A stretch of DNA of 64,000 bases, taken from contig NZ_JBHEBG010000002.1 of the NCBI RefSeq assembly GCF_046557915.1, positions 62,001 through 126,000 on the forward strand. The letters are read 5' to 3'. Origin of the DNA: JBHEBG01 sp046557915 (lineage in GTDB: Bacteria; Bacteroidota; Bacteroidia; Flavobacteriales; Flavobacteriaceae). Shown here piece by piece: positions 17,874 to 25,623 of this stretch (positions are counted from its first letter, which is position 1; each line of letters opens with the position of its first letter). The notes under the pieces were generated by a model. The model made no database searches and had not been told where the DNA came from. It worked only from the letters and a program-made list of their open reading frames with translations. Made by a program: the position numbers and the translations under genes.

Positions 17874-18710
17874 TTACAATTTTGGTCGAAACCATCTTTT
17901 AAATGAAGGAGCTTTTGTACGGCTAACAGTAATGTTTAGGGGAAAAAAATCATTTTTATGAAGAAGTACTAGAATTTTCCCGTTTTCTATTCGCTTAAAA
18001 CCAGAAATCAGATTACGATGTAATATATATTTCCTGTTCAGTCTAAAAAAAGTATCCTCTGGAAGTCTATTTTCAACTTTTTCCAAGGAATCATCCAAAT
18101 AAAACTTTTTCCCGTTGGTATCCTGAGCTACCGTATAATCGGTATCAATGAAAAAACCAGCCAGATTATCAAAATCTAGTTTTAAATCTTTTTTGCCAAT
18201 TTTAACGACAAAGCCATCTACTTTTAATTTTTCTTCCCTTGCTATCTTTTGCTCTGTTTTTTTCCATTGATTATAGTAGTAGAGCCCCAAGTAAATGGCA
18301 TTTATAAAAAAGAACCAAATTCCGATAATAATAAGGTCTATGGTGTAGAAATCCAAAGGAGCCCCTTCGCCTTTGGCTATGAAGCTCGTCAGTTCCGTTA
18401 AAAAACTGATAATGAACAATCCAACAATGATTGTGGCCGGCAATTGTATACCCAAACGCCTTATTATACCCTTGCTGTATGGGAGTTTGATATCTAGGTA
18501 TAAGATTAGTTTTCTTGTAAAGTACCAGGCGATATATCCGGTTACAGTATCAATTGTAAAGGTTAATATTAAAAACCCATTGAACTTGATATTTGCATAG
18601 GTAAGGTGATAATTGATAGCACTTATAAAAGGAATTAAAACAAGGAATATGGAAATATCCGGATAGTAGACAGATTGGTTTTCATTACTTTTTTCCATCA
18701 ATAGATTCAC
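17874..18710 (-). CDS. Membrane-anchored LytTR-domain transcriptional regulator
   Basis: 278 residues. Four hydrophobic segments occupy the N-terminal 150 residues. A LytTR DNA-binding domain follows (about 170-275), with the characteristic DTDYTVAQDTNGKKFYLD and FFRLNRKYILHRNLI strands. LytTR proteins bind direct repeats upstream of their targets. The membrane part replaces the usual receiver domain, a form common in Bacteroidota. ATG at 18698 is an alternative start. It probably heads the four-gene block 15.0-18.7 kb. Confidence 0.85.
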   Translation of the reverse strand: MNLLMEKSNENQSVYYPDISIFLVLIPFISAINYHLTYANIKFNGFLILTFTIDTVTGYIAWYFTRKLILYLDIKLPYSKGIIRRLGIQLPATIIVGLFIISFLTELTSFIAKGEGAPLDFYTIDLIIIGIWFFFINAIYLGLYYYNQWKKTEQKIAREEKLKVDGFVVKIGKKDLKLDFDNLAGFFIDTDYTVAQDTNGKKFYLDDSLEKVENRLPEDTFFRLNRKYILHRNLISGFKRIENGKILVLLHKNDFFPLNITVSRTKAPSFKRWFRPKL

Positions 18711-18876
18711 CTATAAAGAACAAGGTTAATTTAAGTTAAAACTGCCGTATTATCGACTATCTTATAAAAATAATGAGATTCGCCTGCATATGGAAATAAT
18801 TTTCCAAATCGGAACAGCTGTATTTATCGACCTATAAATCTCGGGAAGTCCTGAGCTAAAAATTTGTTCCATAAAA

Positions 18877-19059
18877 CTAACGTTTTTTGGAGTCGAAGAA
18901 TTCTACGTGGACCACCTTCCATGGCCTGTATTTTACGGTAAATCCTTTATGTGCCAGTTTATTGTGGGATCTGAAGCGGTCGATGAGGTTGGAGGTAAAA
19001 CCCGTATATCTTTTGTTATGCCACTCCGAATACATGATGTAGACTACAAATTCTTGCAT
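18877..19059 (-). pseudogene. GIY-YIG endonuclease copy 1, 3'-truncated
   Basis: The frame matches the other copies from the ATG at 19059 to residue K59 and then ends at once (R, stop). The alanine-rich helix and the catalytic glutamate E65 present in the full copies are lost. The break falls in a run of six T at 18883-18888. The matching lost half is seen at 14730-14921. Confidence 0.8.
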
Positions 19060-19102
19060 GGATACCAATGAAAAGGGCCACTAATAAGTGGCCCTTTGAT
19101 CG

Positions 19103-19152
19103 TAGCGAGAGAGGGACTTGAACCCTCGTCCGCCTCTGGCGGATATGAATCC
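19103..19152 (-). repeat. tRNA-Met 3'-half fragment, unit 2
   Basis: Carries the anticodon-loop sequence GGATTCATA, a small GC hairpin (TCCGCC/GGCGGA) in place of the variable region, then an unchanged T-arm and acceptor 3' strand. The 5' half (acceptor 5' strand and D-arm) is missing, so it cannot fold as a tRNA. Confidence 0.8.
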
Positions 19153-19156
19153 TCCG

Positions 19157-19408
19157 TTAGAGGGACAAAGCTTCCCTGACCCAGGCCCTGCCAACGCCCG
19201 ACTTTAAGAACTTTTCCCTTGCCATGGCCTCTTTTTTGGAGTCGAAGAATTCTACGTGGACCACCTTCCATGGCCTGTATTTTACGGTAAATCCTTTATG
19301 GGCCAGTTTATTGTGGGATCTGAAGCGGTCGATGAGGTTGGAGGTAAAACCTGTATATCTTTTGTTATGCCGCTCCGAATACATGATGTAGACTACAAAT
19401 TCTTGCAT
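19157..19408 (-). CDS. GIY-YIG nuclease family protein, copy 2
   Basis: 83 residues from ATG. It has the same domain as the tRNA-proximal copy: Y7, Y18 of the YTG motif, R28, H32 and E65 are all kept. A TTG three codons further up is a weaker start. A tRNA-Met 3' half follows directly after the stop, at 19103-19152. Confidence 0.8.
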   Translation of the reverse strand: MQEFVVYIMYSERHNKRYTGFTSNLIDRFRSHNKLAHKGFTVKYRPWKVVHVEFFDSKKEAMAREKFLKSGVGRAWVREALSL

Positions 19409-19451
19409 GGATACCAATGAAAAGGGCCACTAATAAGTGACCCTTTGATCG

Positions 19452-19501
19452 TAGCGAGAGAGGGACTTGAACCCTCGTCCGCCTCTGGCGGATATGAATC
19501 C
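19452..19501 (-). repeat. tRNA-Met 3'-half fragment, unit 3
   Basis: Identical in layout to the fragment of unit 2: anticodon-loop sequence, GC hairpin, intact T-arm and acceptor 3' strand, no 5' half. Confidence 0.8.
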
Positions 19502-19505
19502 TCCG

Positions 19506-19757
19506 TTAGAGGGACAAAGCTTCCCTGACCCAGGCCCTGCCAACGCCCGACTTTAAGAACTTTTCCCTTGCCATGGCCTCTTTTTTGGAGTCGAAGAATT
19601 CTACGTGGACCACCTTCCATGGCCTGTATTTTACGGTAAATCCTTTATGGGCCAGTTTATTGTGGGATCTGAAGCGGTCGATAAGGTTGGAGGTAAAACC
19701 TGTATATCTTTTGTTATGCCGCTCCGAATACATGATGTAGACTACAAATTCTTGCAT
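19506..19757 (-). CDS. GIY-YIG nuclease family protein, copy 3
   Basis: 83 residues, nearly identical to its neighbours in the array, with the catalytic Tyr, Arg and Glu in place. Nothing suggests decay. A tRNA-Met 3' half lies at 19452-19501 after the stop. Confidence 0.8.
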   Translation of the reverse strand: MQEFVVYIMYSERHNKRYTGFTSNLIDRFRSHNKLAHKGFTVKYRPWKVVHVEFFDSKKEAMAREKFLKSGVGRAWVREALSL

Positions 19758-19800
19758 GGATACCAATGAAAAGGGCCACTAATAAGTGACCCTTTGATCG

Positions 19801-19850
19801 TAGCGAGAGAGGGACTTGAACCCTCGTCCGCCTCTGGCGGATATGAATCC
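19801..19850 (-). repeat. tRNA-Met 3'-half fragment, unit 4
   Basis: Same structure as the other fragments. From the T-arm to the downstream terminator hairpin it is identical to the true tRNA-Met gene at 20150-20223. Confidence 0.8.
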
Positions 19851-19854
19851 TCCG

Positions 19855-20106
19855 TTAGAGGGACAAAGCTTCCCTGACCCAGGCCCTGCCAACGCCCGAC
19901 TTTAAGAACTTTTCCCTTGCCATGGCCTCTTTTTTGGAGTCGAAGAATTCTACGTGGACCACCTTCCATGGCCTGTATTTTACGCTAAATCCCTTATGGG
20001 CCAGTTTATTGTGGGATCTGAAGCGGTCGATAAGGTTGGAGGTAAAACCTGTATATCTTTTGTTATACCGCTCCGAATACATTATGTAGACTACAAATTC
20101 TTGCAT
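19855..20106 (-). CDS. GIY-YIG nuclease family protein, copy 4 (next to tRNA-Met)
   Basis: 83 residues. A single GIY-YIG domain of the small UvrC-N-terminal-like (YhbQ/UPF0213) type: VYIMYSE in place of GIY (Y7), YTG in place of YIG (Y18-G20), R28 and H32 in DRFRSH, and catalytic E65 in AREKFLKSG. The ATG lies 43 nt after the 3' end of tRNA-Met, beyond the tRNA terminator, so expression may depend on read-through from the tRNA promoter. The family makes single-metal DNA cuts; the target here is not known. Confidence 0.85.
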   Translation of the reverse strand: MQEFVVYIMYSERYNKRYTGFTSNLIDRFRSHNKLAHKGFSVKYRPWKVVHVEFFDSKKEAMAREKFLKSGVGRAWVREALSL

Positions 20107-20117
20107 GGATACCAATG

Positions 20118-20144
20118 AAAAGGGCCACTAATAAGTGACCCTTT
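20118..20144 (-). terminator. Rho-independent terminator of tRNA-Met (also repeated in each unit)
   Basis: An 11-bp stem AAAGGGCCACT / AGTGACCCTTT with a 4-nt loop, ending in a short T run on the minus strand. The same hairpin recurs at 19769-19795, 19420-19446, 19071-19097 and 14755-14781. Confidence 0.75.
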
Positions 20145-20149
20145 GATCG

Positions 20150-20223
20150 TAGCGAGAGAGGGACTTGAACCCTCGGCCTCCGGGTTATGAATCCGACGCT
20201 CTAACCAGCTGAGCTACCTCGCC
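20150..20223 (-). tRNA. tRNA-Met (CAT anticodon)
   Basis: A 74-nt gene without encoded CCA. The acceptor stem is GGCGAGG paired with TCTCGCT (two G-U pairs), discriminator A. The D-arm holds AGCTCAGCTGGTTAGAGC, the anticodon loop reads TTCATAA, and the T-arm is GAGGG TTCAAGT CCCTC. The elongator Met type fits. It has a strong promoter 21 nt upstream and a terminator directly after. Confidence 0.95.
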
Positions 20224-20243
20224 CTAGCATTTTTAAACGGCTG

Positions 20244-20275
20244 CAAATATAAAGTTTAATTTCCGCTCTGTCAAA
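20244..20275 (-). promoter_or_regulatory. Promoter of tRNA-Met
   Basis: On the minus strand TTTG (20275-20272), 20 nt, then TATATTTG (20251-20244), matching the Bacteroidota consensus TTTG-N19-21-TAnnTTTG. The tRNA begins 20 nt further. Confidence 0.75.
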
Positions 20276-20358
20276 ATTAGCCAAGCAAAATATTATTTTG
20301 GGTTTTGTTTTTTTATCATGTAGAAATATATATATTGTCCGTTATAAACAAATTTGGA

Positions 20359-20742
20359 ATGAGCGACAAAATTAAATATGAACTCGAGTTTGTAATTCAA
20401 TCTTCACCACAGTTACTGTATCAATATTTATCCACGCCTTCTGGACTCTCGGAATGGTTTGCGGATAACGTAAACTCAAGGGGGGAGATGTTCAGTTTTA
20501 TTTGGGACGGTTCCGAAGAAGAGGCTAAGCTCCTGAAAAGAAAAAGTGACGAATTTGTAAAGTTCGCATGGGTAGAACAGGAAGACGATAGTTATTTTGA
20601 GCTAAAAATCATTGTAGACGAAATTACCAAAGACGTTTCACTGTTCATTACCGATTTTGCGGAAGAGGACGAAGTTAGCGAAGCTAAAATGCTTTGGGAA
20701 AACCAAGTATCCGATCTAAAACAGGTATTAGGTTCTACTTAA
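20359..20742 (+). CDS. START-like domain protein
   Basis: 127 residues from the ATG at 20359 (MSDKIKYELEFVIQSSPQ); the frame is open further up but lacks a better start. It is an SRPBCC/AHSA1-related fold of the START_2 type common in Bacteroidota, with STPSGLSEWFADNV (about 25-38) as the helix-grip opening and a late amphipathic helix. Likely binds a hydrophobic ligand in the cytosol; the ligand is unknown. A terminator follows 28 nt after the stop. Confidence 0.85.
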   Translation: MSDKIKYELEFVIQSSPQLLYQYLSTPSGLSEWFADNVNSRGEMFSFIWDGSEEEAKLLKRKSDEFVKFAWVEQEDDSYFELKIIVDEITKDVSLFITDFAEEDEVSEAKMLWENQVSDLKQVLGST

Positions 20743-20769
20743 GATTCTCTGCAATAAACCCTATATTTG

Positions 20770-20795
20770 GCCTTGAATTTTTCAAGGCTTTTTTT
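20770..20795 (+). terminator. Terminator of the START gene, abutting the next start codon
   Basis: GCCTTGAA / TTCAAGGC with a 3-nt loop, followed by seven T (20789-20795). The ATG of the aminotransferase is the very next base. A TATATTTG -7-like box (20762-20769) lies directly before the hairpin. Confidence 0.8.
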
Positions 20796-21665
20796 ATGGT
20801 GAACTATAACGGAAACTTACTTCCAAGAGAGGAAAATAGCTTAAACCATACCAATAGGGGACTGCGCTATGGGGATGCCCTTTTTGAGACCATAAGGGTA
20901 CTGAGCGGAAAAGTCGTTTTTTGGGAAGACCACTACCTAAGGCTAATGGCTTCTATGCGCATGTTACGCATGGAAATCCCCATGAATTTTACCATGGAAT
21001 TTTTGGAACAACAAATTCATGATACCGTTACCGCCAATGGGTTGGAAAAAGCTGCCGCACGTGTACGTCTTACGGTTTTTAGAAACCCAGGGGGTCTTTA
21101 CCTACCCAAAACCAACGACGTTTCTTTTGTTGTTGAGGTTGTACCATTGAAAACCGCAAACTATGTAGTTAATACAGCGGCCTATGAGGTAGAACTTTTT
21201 AAGGATTTTTATGTAAATCAGGATATATTGTCTACCCTTAAGACCAACAATAAGGCCTTGAACGTAGTAGGTAGTATTTTTGCCAAGGAGAACGGTTATG
21301 ATAATTGTTTGCTTTTGAACAACTCAAAACAAGTTGTGGAGGCATTAAACGGCAATGTTTTTCTAGTAACCGGTAATACAATAAAGACACCTCCTTTGCA
21401 AGATGGATGCCTAAATGGGATTATTAGAAAACGGTTGGTAGCGCTATTGCTCAAAAGTGGGGACTATGTTATGGAGGAAGCTTCTATTTCTCCTTTTGAA
21501 CTGCAAAAAGTTGATGAAATGTTCATTACCAATACTGTTATTGGTGTACAATCGGTTACCCAATATAGAAAAAAGAAATACGCTACCCAAGTTGCAACTG
21601 CCTTACTGAATATGCTAAATACTGACGTAAATGCTCAACTAAAAAGTATAGGGAGTACTAATTAA
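20796..21665 (+). CDS. Class IV aminotransferase (branched-chain / aminodeoxychorismate lyase-like)
   Basis: 289 residues from ATG at 20796. PLP fold type IV: NRGLRYGDALFETIRV (about 19-34) is the signature opening, STLKTNNKALN holds the PLP lysine, and EALNGNVFLVTGNTIKTPPLQDGCLNGIIR is the expected phosphate-binding and turn region. The family includes BCAT, D-amino acid transaminase and PabC; sequence alone does not separate these, but the short form without BCAT-specific inserts leans to PabC or a similar enzyme. It ends 8 nt inside the convergent YqgE gene. Confidence 0.85.
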   Translation: MVNYNGNLLPREENSLNHTNRGLRYGDALFETIRVLSGKVVFWEDHYLRLMASMRMLRMEIPMNFTMEFLEQQIHDTVTANGLEKAAARVRLTVFRNPGGLYLPKTNDVSFVVEVVPLKTANYVVNTAAYEVELFKDFYVNQDILSTLKTNNKALNVVGSIFAKENGYDNCLLLNNSKQVVEALNGNVFLVTGNTIKTPPLQDGCLNGIIRKRLVALLLKSGDYVMEEASISPFELQKVDEMFITNTVIGVQSVTQYRKKKYATQVATALLNMLNTDVNAQLKSIGSTN

Positions 21666-22218
21666 GGCTGGGGTTTTCCGGAGCATTGGACCATAACAGA
21701 TAATTGCCGCCAAGTTCCATCATATTTTCTCTCCAAAAAGCGTTAGTAGATTTATGGATAATACCGCTCTCATACTTATTAGGAAGCACAATCCAAGATT
21801 TGGATGATAATTCCTGATCCAATTGAAGGGATTCCCATCCAGAATATCCCAAGAAGAACCGTATATCTTTATCGGTAATTACTTTTTTGTTGATAAGCTC
21901 TATGGTATTTTCAAAATCTCCGCCCCAATAAATACCATCGGATATTTCAATACTATTTTCTATCAGATGGGGTACTTTATGGATAAAATAAAGGTTATCT
22001 TGCTCTACTGGCCCTCCGTTATAGACTTGGAAAGGTATCTCAATTTCTGTAATAAGGTCATTAATACTATAGTCCAAAGGTTTATTAAGAATAAATCCTA
22101 CGGATCCCTCCTCGTTATGTTCTGCCAATAATACAACGGATCTATTAAAGGATACATCCCCTGTAAGTGTGGGTTCTGCTATTAAAAGTTTGCCTTTTTT
22201 AGGCTTTAAAATGACCAT
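21658..22218 (-). CDS. yqgE: YqgE/AlgH family protein
   Basis: 186 residues with the family's KGKLLIAEPTLTGDVSFNRSVVLLAEH opening (cut here: KGKLLIAEP, then FNRSVVLLAEH), GSVGFILNKPLDY and the YNGGPVEQDNLYFIH segment. Cytosolic, widely conserved, function not firmly known. It converges on the aminotransferase gene with an 8-nt overlap of the coding ends. Confidence 0.93.
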   Translation of the reverse strand: MVILKPKKGKLLIAEPTLTGDVSFNRSVVLLAEHNEEGSVGFILNKPLDYSINDLITEIEIPFQVYNGGPVEQDNLYFIHKVPHLIENSIEISDGIYWGGDFENTIELINKKVITDKDIRFFLGYSGWESLQLDQELSSKSWIVLPNKYESGIIHKSTNAFWRENMMELGGNYLLWSNAPENPSLN

Positions 22219-22280
22219 GACCGGATAGTAAGAATTTTAAAAATAAGACAATTCTTATAAAAACCAAAAAGTGTAACAAT

Positions 22281-22310
22281 AAAAAAGCATCCGTTAAGAC
22301 GGATGCTTTT
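22281..22310 (-). terminator. Terminator of the HU gene
   Basis: A 12-bp stem AAAAGCATCCGT / ACGGATGCTTTT with loop TAAG; on the minus strand it ends in a T run. It lies 21 nt after the HU stop codon. Confidence 0.85.
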
Positions 22311-22331
22311 ACTGTATTGTGGAACTATGGA

Positions 22332-22604
22332 TTAGTTTACCGCTTTGCCTAAATCGGCTCCTGCTTTAAACTTAACAACATTTTTAGCTGCAATCTGGAT
22401 AGTTTTTCCTGTAGACGGATTTCTACCTTCTCTTGCATTTCTTCTAGATACGGACCAAGATCCGAAACCTACTAGAGACACTCTACCACCTTTTTTAAGA
22501 GATCCTTCTACATTCCCTAAAAAAGATTCTAATGCCTTTTTTGCCGCGGCTTTTGTGATGCCAGCGTCAGCTGCCATTGCATCGATTAATTCTGTTTTGT
22601 TCAT
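22332..22604 (-). CDS. HU family DNA-binding protein
   Basis: 90 residues, the full length of HU. It shows MNKTELIDAMA, the dimer helix, GGRVSLVGFGSW and the DNA-arm motif GRNPSTGKTIQI with the intercalating proline. Binds and bends DNA without strong sequence preference and helps compact the nucleoid. A single-gene unit with its own promoter and terminator. Confidence 0.96.
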   Translation of the reverse strand: MNKTELIDAMAADAGITKAAAKKALESFLGNVEGSLKKGGRVSLVGFGSWSVSRRNAREGRNPSTGKTIQIAAKNVVKFKAGADLGKAVN

Positions 22605-22644
22605 AATTTAATTAAATTTTGTTAAAATAATTTGAATGCTGAAA

Positions 22645-22674
22645 CAAATTTATACGGATTTGCGGTTAACACAA
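22645..22674 (-). promoter_or_regulatory. Promoter of the HU gene
   Basis: On the minus strand TTG (22674-22672), 19 nt, then TAAATTTG (22652-22645). Good match to the Bacteroidota consensus; the ATG is 40 nt downstream. Confidence 0.65.
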
Positions 22675-22775
22675 GTAAAATCAAGGGAAATCACCGTTTT
22701 TGTTGATAACTTGAAACGTTTGTTGATAAAGTGCACAGTTTTTAAGACTTCTCCCAGCCCCTTGTTAGTGGGACT

Positions 22776-23744
22776 TTAGCTAATATATGCGGAGGGGGCA
22801 AGTTTTAAGCCATTTAGTATTTCCCTGGTTTTCATTCTTCTTTTTCCTGGCAATTGTATTTCCAGAAGATTTAAGAACCCTCCTTTAACGGCCACTTTCA
22901 TTTCGTTTTTGGTGTGTAGTAAACTCCCTTCTTTTAGTGTGTGTTCTTCCTCTTCCATGCGTACGCTATATATTTTTAAAAAAAGAGGTTCCGATGCATT
23001 GTAGAGGTAAGTCCATGCGGCAGGGTAGGGGCTTAGCCCCCTAATATGGTCGTAAATTTCCTTTAATGGACGCTCCCAATCTATTTTACAGGTATCCTTA
23101 TGTATTTTATGGGCCGTTCTTAATTTTATATGGGCCGTCTGCTTTTGGGTAGTTACTGAATTGTCCTTTATACGTTTCACTGTTTCTAAAACCAAAACCG
23201 CTCCAAGAGCCATTAGTTTGTCGTGCAAAGTCCCTGCCGTATCTTCTAGGGAGATGTCAATTTGTTTCTGAAGTATAATTTCACCGGTATCTATTTTATC
23301 ATCAATGAAGAATGTGGTAACCCCAGTTTCCGTTTCTCCGTTCATAATGGCCCAATTAATGGGGGCCGCACCCCTGTAGTTGGGTAATAGGGAAGCATGT
23401 AAATTAAAAGTACCGTATTTTGGCATTTCCCATACAACCCGGGGCAACATTCTAAAAGCCACCACAATTTGTAGATTGGCGTTTAAAGCTTTTAAAGCTT
23501 CAAGGAAGGCCTCAGATTTTAAGTTGGTGGGCTGTAACACTGGTATTGTATTGGCCACAGCATATTTTTTTACAGCAGATTCGCGCAAAGTACGCCCTCT
23601 GCCCGCAGGTTTGTCGGCCGCAGTAATTACGCCTACCACTTGGAACGGACTTTGGACAAGCAGATCCAGAGTAGCGACGGCGAAATCTGGAGTGCCCATA
23701 AAAACGATGCGCAATTCCCTGTTATCTAATGGGTTCGTATTCAT
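22776..23744 (-). CDS. fmt: Methionyl-tRNA formyltransferase
   Basis: 322 residues. Adds formyl from 10-formyltetrahydrofolate to Met-tRNAi. The N-terminal Rossmann part has VFMGTPDFAVATLD (about 14-27). The catalytic segment is NLHASLLPNYRGAAPINWAI (about 113-132), with the SLLPxYRG motif and the later D in FFIDDKIDTGEI. The C-terminal OB-like domain follows (about 205 on). Its start overlaps the end of recQ by 23 nt, so the two are probably co-transcribed. Confidence 0.97.
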   Translation of the reverse strand: MNTNPLDNRELRIVFMGTPDFAVATLDLLVQSPFQVVGVITAADKPAGRGRTLRESAVKKYAVANTIPVLQPTNLKSEAFLEALKALNANLQIVVAFRMLPRVVWEMPKYGTFNLHASLLPNYRGAAPINWAIMNGETETGVTTFFIDDKIDTGEIILQKQIDISLEDTAGTLHDKLMALGAVLVLETVKRIKDNSVTTQKQTAHIKLRTAHKIHKDTCKIDWERPLKEIYDHIRGLSPYPAAWTYLYNASEPLFLKIYSVRMEEEEHTLKEGSLLHTKNEMKVAVKGGFLNLLEIQLPGKRRMKTREILNGLKLAPSAYIS

Positions 23745-25623
23745 TTTTTTCGTTTACATAAAGTTTCTCATCTTCCAATAATTGTTTTAAAATTTCCAAG
23801 ATCACCGCTTCTTTGTACGGAAGCAACTCGATTAATAATCGAGAGGTTTTGGGCGATTCTTCCAAGAGTTTAAGAAGGTCTTGTGCAATAACTTTTTGCA
23901 CATCCTCTACCACCTTTTGGTTACGTTCGCAAACATCGCACTTTCCGCATTCTTCTTTGTTTTTCTCACCAAAATAGCCCAATAATTGCCTGTTCCTACA
24001 AATTTTGTCATTTTTTATATAGGTAAGCATGCTTTCGACATTATTAATTTTTACTTGTTGCTGCTCCTTTACCTGTTTTGCAAAAACGTTGATGGTCTTA
24101 TCGTCCTCCCTTGGAACCAAAAAGGTTATTTCTAGATCATTATGCTGGGCTTTGTAGGTTATGATATTATCTTTTTGCAGCTGTTCCAAAACTTCCAGTA
24201 TTTTTTCCTCGGCTACATTTGCCTTTTTTGATAACAGTAGGGTGTTTATTTTTGTATCGTAATCAAACACCCCCCCGTAGGTGCGCAATAAGGTCTGTAT
24301 TAATGGCGCTATCCTTTTGTTGTGATCCAAATATTGAAAAAAGTATTTTTTTTTGGTAATAAACCGTACCGTAGTCTTTCGGGAAAAAGATTCGGAAAGG
24401 GCGATGACCGAATTTTGATCTAATATCCTTAAACTATTATAGGTAAGCATAGGATTCAATTGATAAACCTCGCAAAAGGTATTGAAACTAAGGGGATAAT
24501 TCTCGTCGTTACCTTCCCCATAGGAAATTTGAAAGTAATTATTGAGTTTCTTATAGGTGAGCTTTAAAAAATCTATGGTAGGCAATATCTTAAGGAATTG
24601 ATTCCTCACTTGGGTTTCGTCCGTGGCATTGGTAACCAAAATGGCTTCAGCGGCCTTACCGTCTCTACCCGCTCTACCCGCTTCCTGAAAGTAGTTTTCC
24701 AAACTGTCCGGAATTTGATAATGTACTACCAGTCGCACATCGGGTTTATCAATACCCATTCCAAAGGCGTTGGTAGCCACCATGATCTGTATTTCGTTGG
24801 CAAGCCATTTTTGCAAGCGTTCGTCTTTGGCCCCTTTAGGAATGCCACCATGGAAAAAAGTTGCGGCACAGCCATTTTCGTTCAAAAAGCGAGCCATTTC
24901 CTCTGCCGACCTTCTGGTCCTTACGTATACGATACCACTTTTTGTAGTCTGCTGGCAAAGCTGTTTTAAACGATATCGCTTATCTTCTTCCCAGAGTACT
25001 TTAAAAGCGATGTTGTTTCTTGCAAATGAATCCTTTACGGTAAGTGTATCTTGCAAACGCAGATTGTCTACAATGTCTGCGGCAACTTTGGCCGTAGCCG
25101 TTGCGGTAAGGGCCATCATGGGAACTTCTGGCAAAATTTCCCGTAGTTCTGCACAATGCAGGTAGGCCGGTCTAAAATCGTTTCCCCATTGAGAAATACA
25201 ATGCGCTTCATCAATGGCCACAAGATTTACCTTCATGCGTAAAATCTTCTCTTTGACAAGCTCTTGTTGTAATCTTTCGGGCGATAGGTATAGAAATTTA
25301 TAATTGCCATACAGACAGTTATCCATAAGGTCAATAAGTTCATTCTCTGGTATTCCCCCTGTCAATGCTATGGCCTTTATGTTCATTTTTTGAAGGGTAT
25401 CTACCTGGTTTTGCATAAGGGCTATTAAGGGGGAGACCACTATACAAATACCGTCCATACTTAAGGCAGGAATTTGGTAGCAAACAGATTTACCACCACC
25501 TGTTGGCAAAAGCGCAAGTACGTCTTTTCCCTCTAAAACGGCATCTATAACCTTCTTTTGGGAACCCTTAAAGGTTGAAAAACCCCAATATTTTTGCAAG
25601 ATTTCTTGTGGGTGGTGCAGCAC
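23722..25623 (-). CDS. recQ: ATP-dependent DNA helicase RecQ
   Basis: 633 residues from a GTG start. Superfamily 2 helicase: Walker A at 41-46 (TGGGKS), DEAH at 138-141, SAT-like TATATAK, and the motif VI QEAGRAGRDG. The RQC zinc site is present (CRNRQ, then CGKCDVC). The usual C-terminal HRDC domain is not evident; the last 60 residues form a short helical tail instead, a form common for one of the RecQ types in Bacteroidota. Its GTG overlaps the TAG of the ATPase gene upstream by one base. Confidence 0.95.
   Translation of the reverse strand: MLHHPQEILQKYWGFSTFKGSQKKVIDAVLEGKDVLALLPTGGGKSVCYQIPALSMDGICIVVSPLIALMQNQVDTLQKMNIKAIALTGGIPENELIDLMDNCLYGNYKFLYLSPERLQQELVKEKILRMKVNLVAIDEAHCISQWGNDFRPAYLHCAELREILPEVPMMALTATATAKVAADIVDNLRLQDTLTVKDSFARNNIAFKVLWEEDKRYRLKQLCQQTTKSGIVYVRTRRSAEEMARFLNENGCAATFFHGGIPKGAKDERLQKWLANEIQIMVATNAFGMGIDKPDVRLVVHYQIPDSLENYFQEAGRAGRDGKAAEAILVTNATDETQVRNQFLKILPTIDFLKLTYKKLNNYFQISYGEGNDENYPLSFNTFCEVYQLNPMLTYNSLRILDQNSVIALSESFSRKTTVRFITKKKYFFQYLDHNKRIAPLIQTLLRTYGGVFDYDTKINTLLLSKKANVAEEKILEVLEQLQKDNIITYKAQHNDLEITFLVPREDDKTINVFAKQVKEQQQVKINNVESMLTYIKNDKICRNRQLLGYFGEKNKEECGKCDVCERNQKVVEDVQKVIAQDLLKLLEESPKTSRLLIELLPYKEAVILEILKQLLEDEKLYVNEKNEYEPIR

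Larger units (their letters stand above)
18883..20149 (-). repeat. Tandem array of 349-bp tRNA-Met / GIY-YIG units
   Basis: Four units in direct repeat with an exact 349-bp period; the GIY-YIG start codons are at 20106, 19757, 19408 and 19059. Reading along the minus strand, each unit is a terminator hairpin, a GIY-YIG ORF, then a 3' half of tRNA-Met. The copies differ at only a handful of positions. The array starts directly at the 3' end of the intact tRNA-Met gene. The distal unit stops at a run of six T (18883-18888) inside its ORF. Confidence 0.92.

Noticed and set aside
19103..19850. Extra tRNA-Met genes in the repeats
   Set aside because: Each fragment lacks the acceptor 5' strand and D-arm, so no cloverleaf can form.
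19044..19969. Repeated 75-codon ORFs that overlap the GIY-YIG copies and read on through the tRNA fragments and hairpins
   Set aside because: They are in another frame of the nuclease gene and translate the tRNA fragment and terminator; the GIY-YIG frame has the catalytic residues.
18883..20149. CRISPR or satellite repeat
   Set aside because: The repeat unit is 349 bp, directly adjoining and carries an ORF and a tRNA fragment; there are no spacers.
20694..20795. N-terminal extension of the aminotransferase
   Set aside because: The upstream codons translate the end of the START gene and the terminator hairpin; the family starts at the ATG at 20796.
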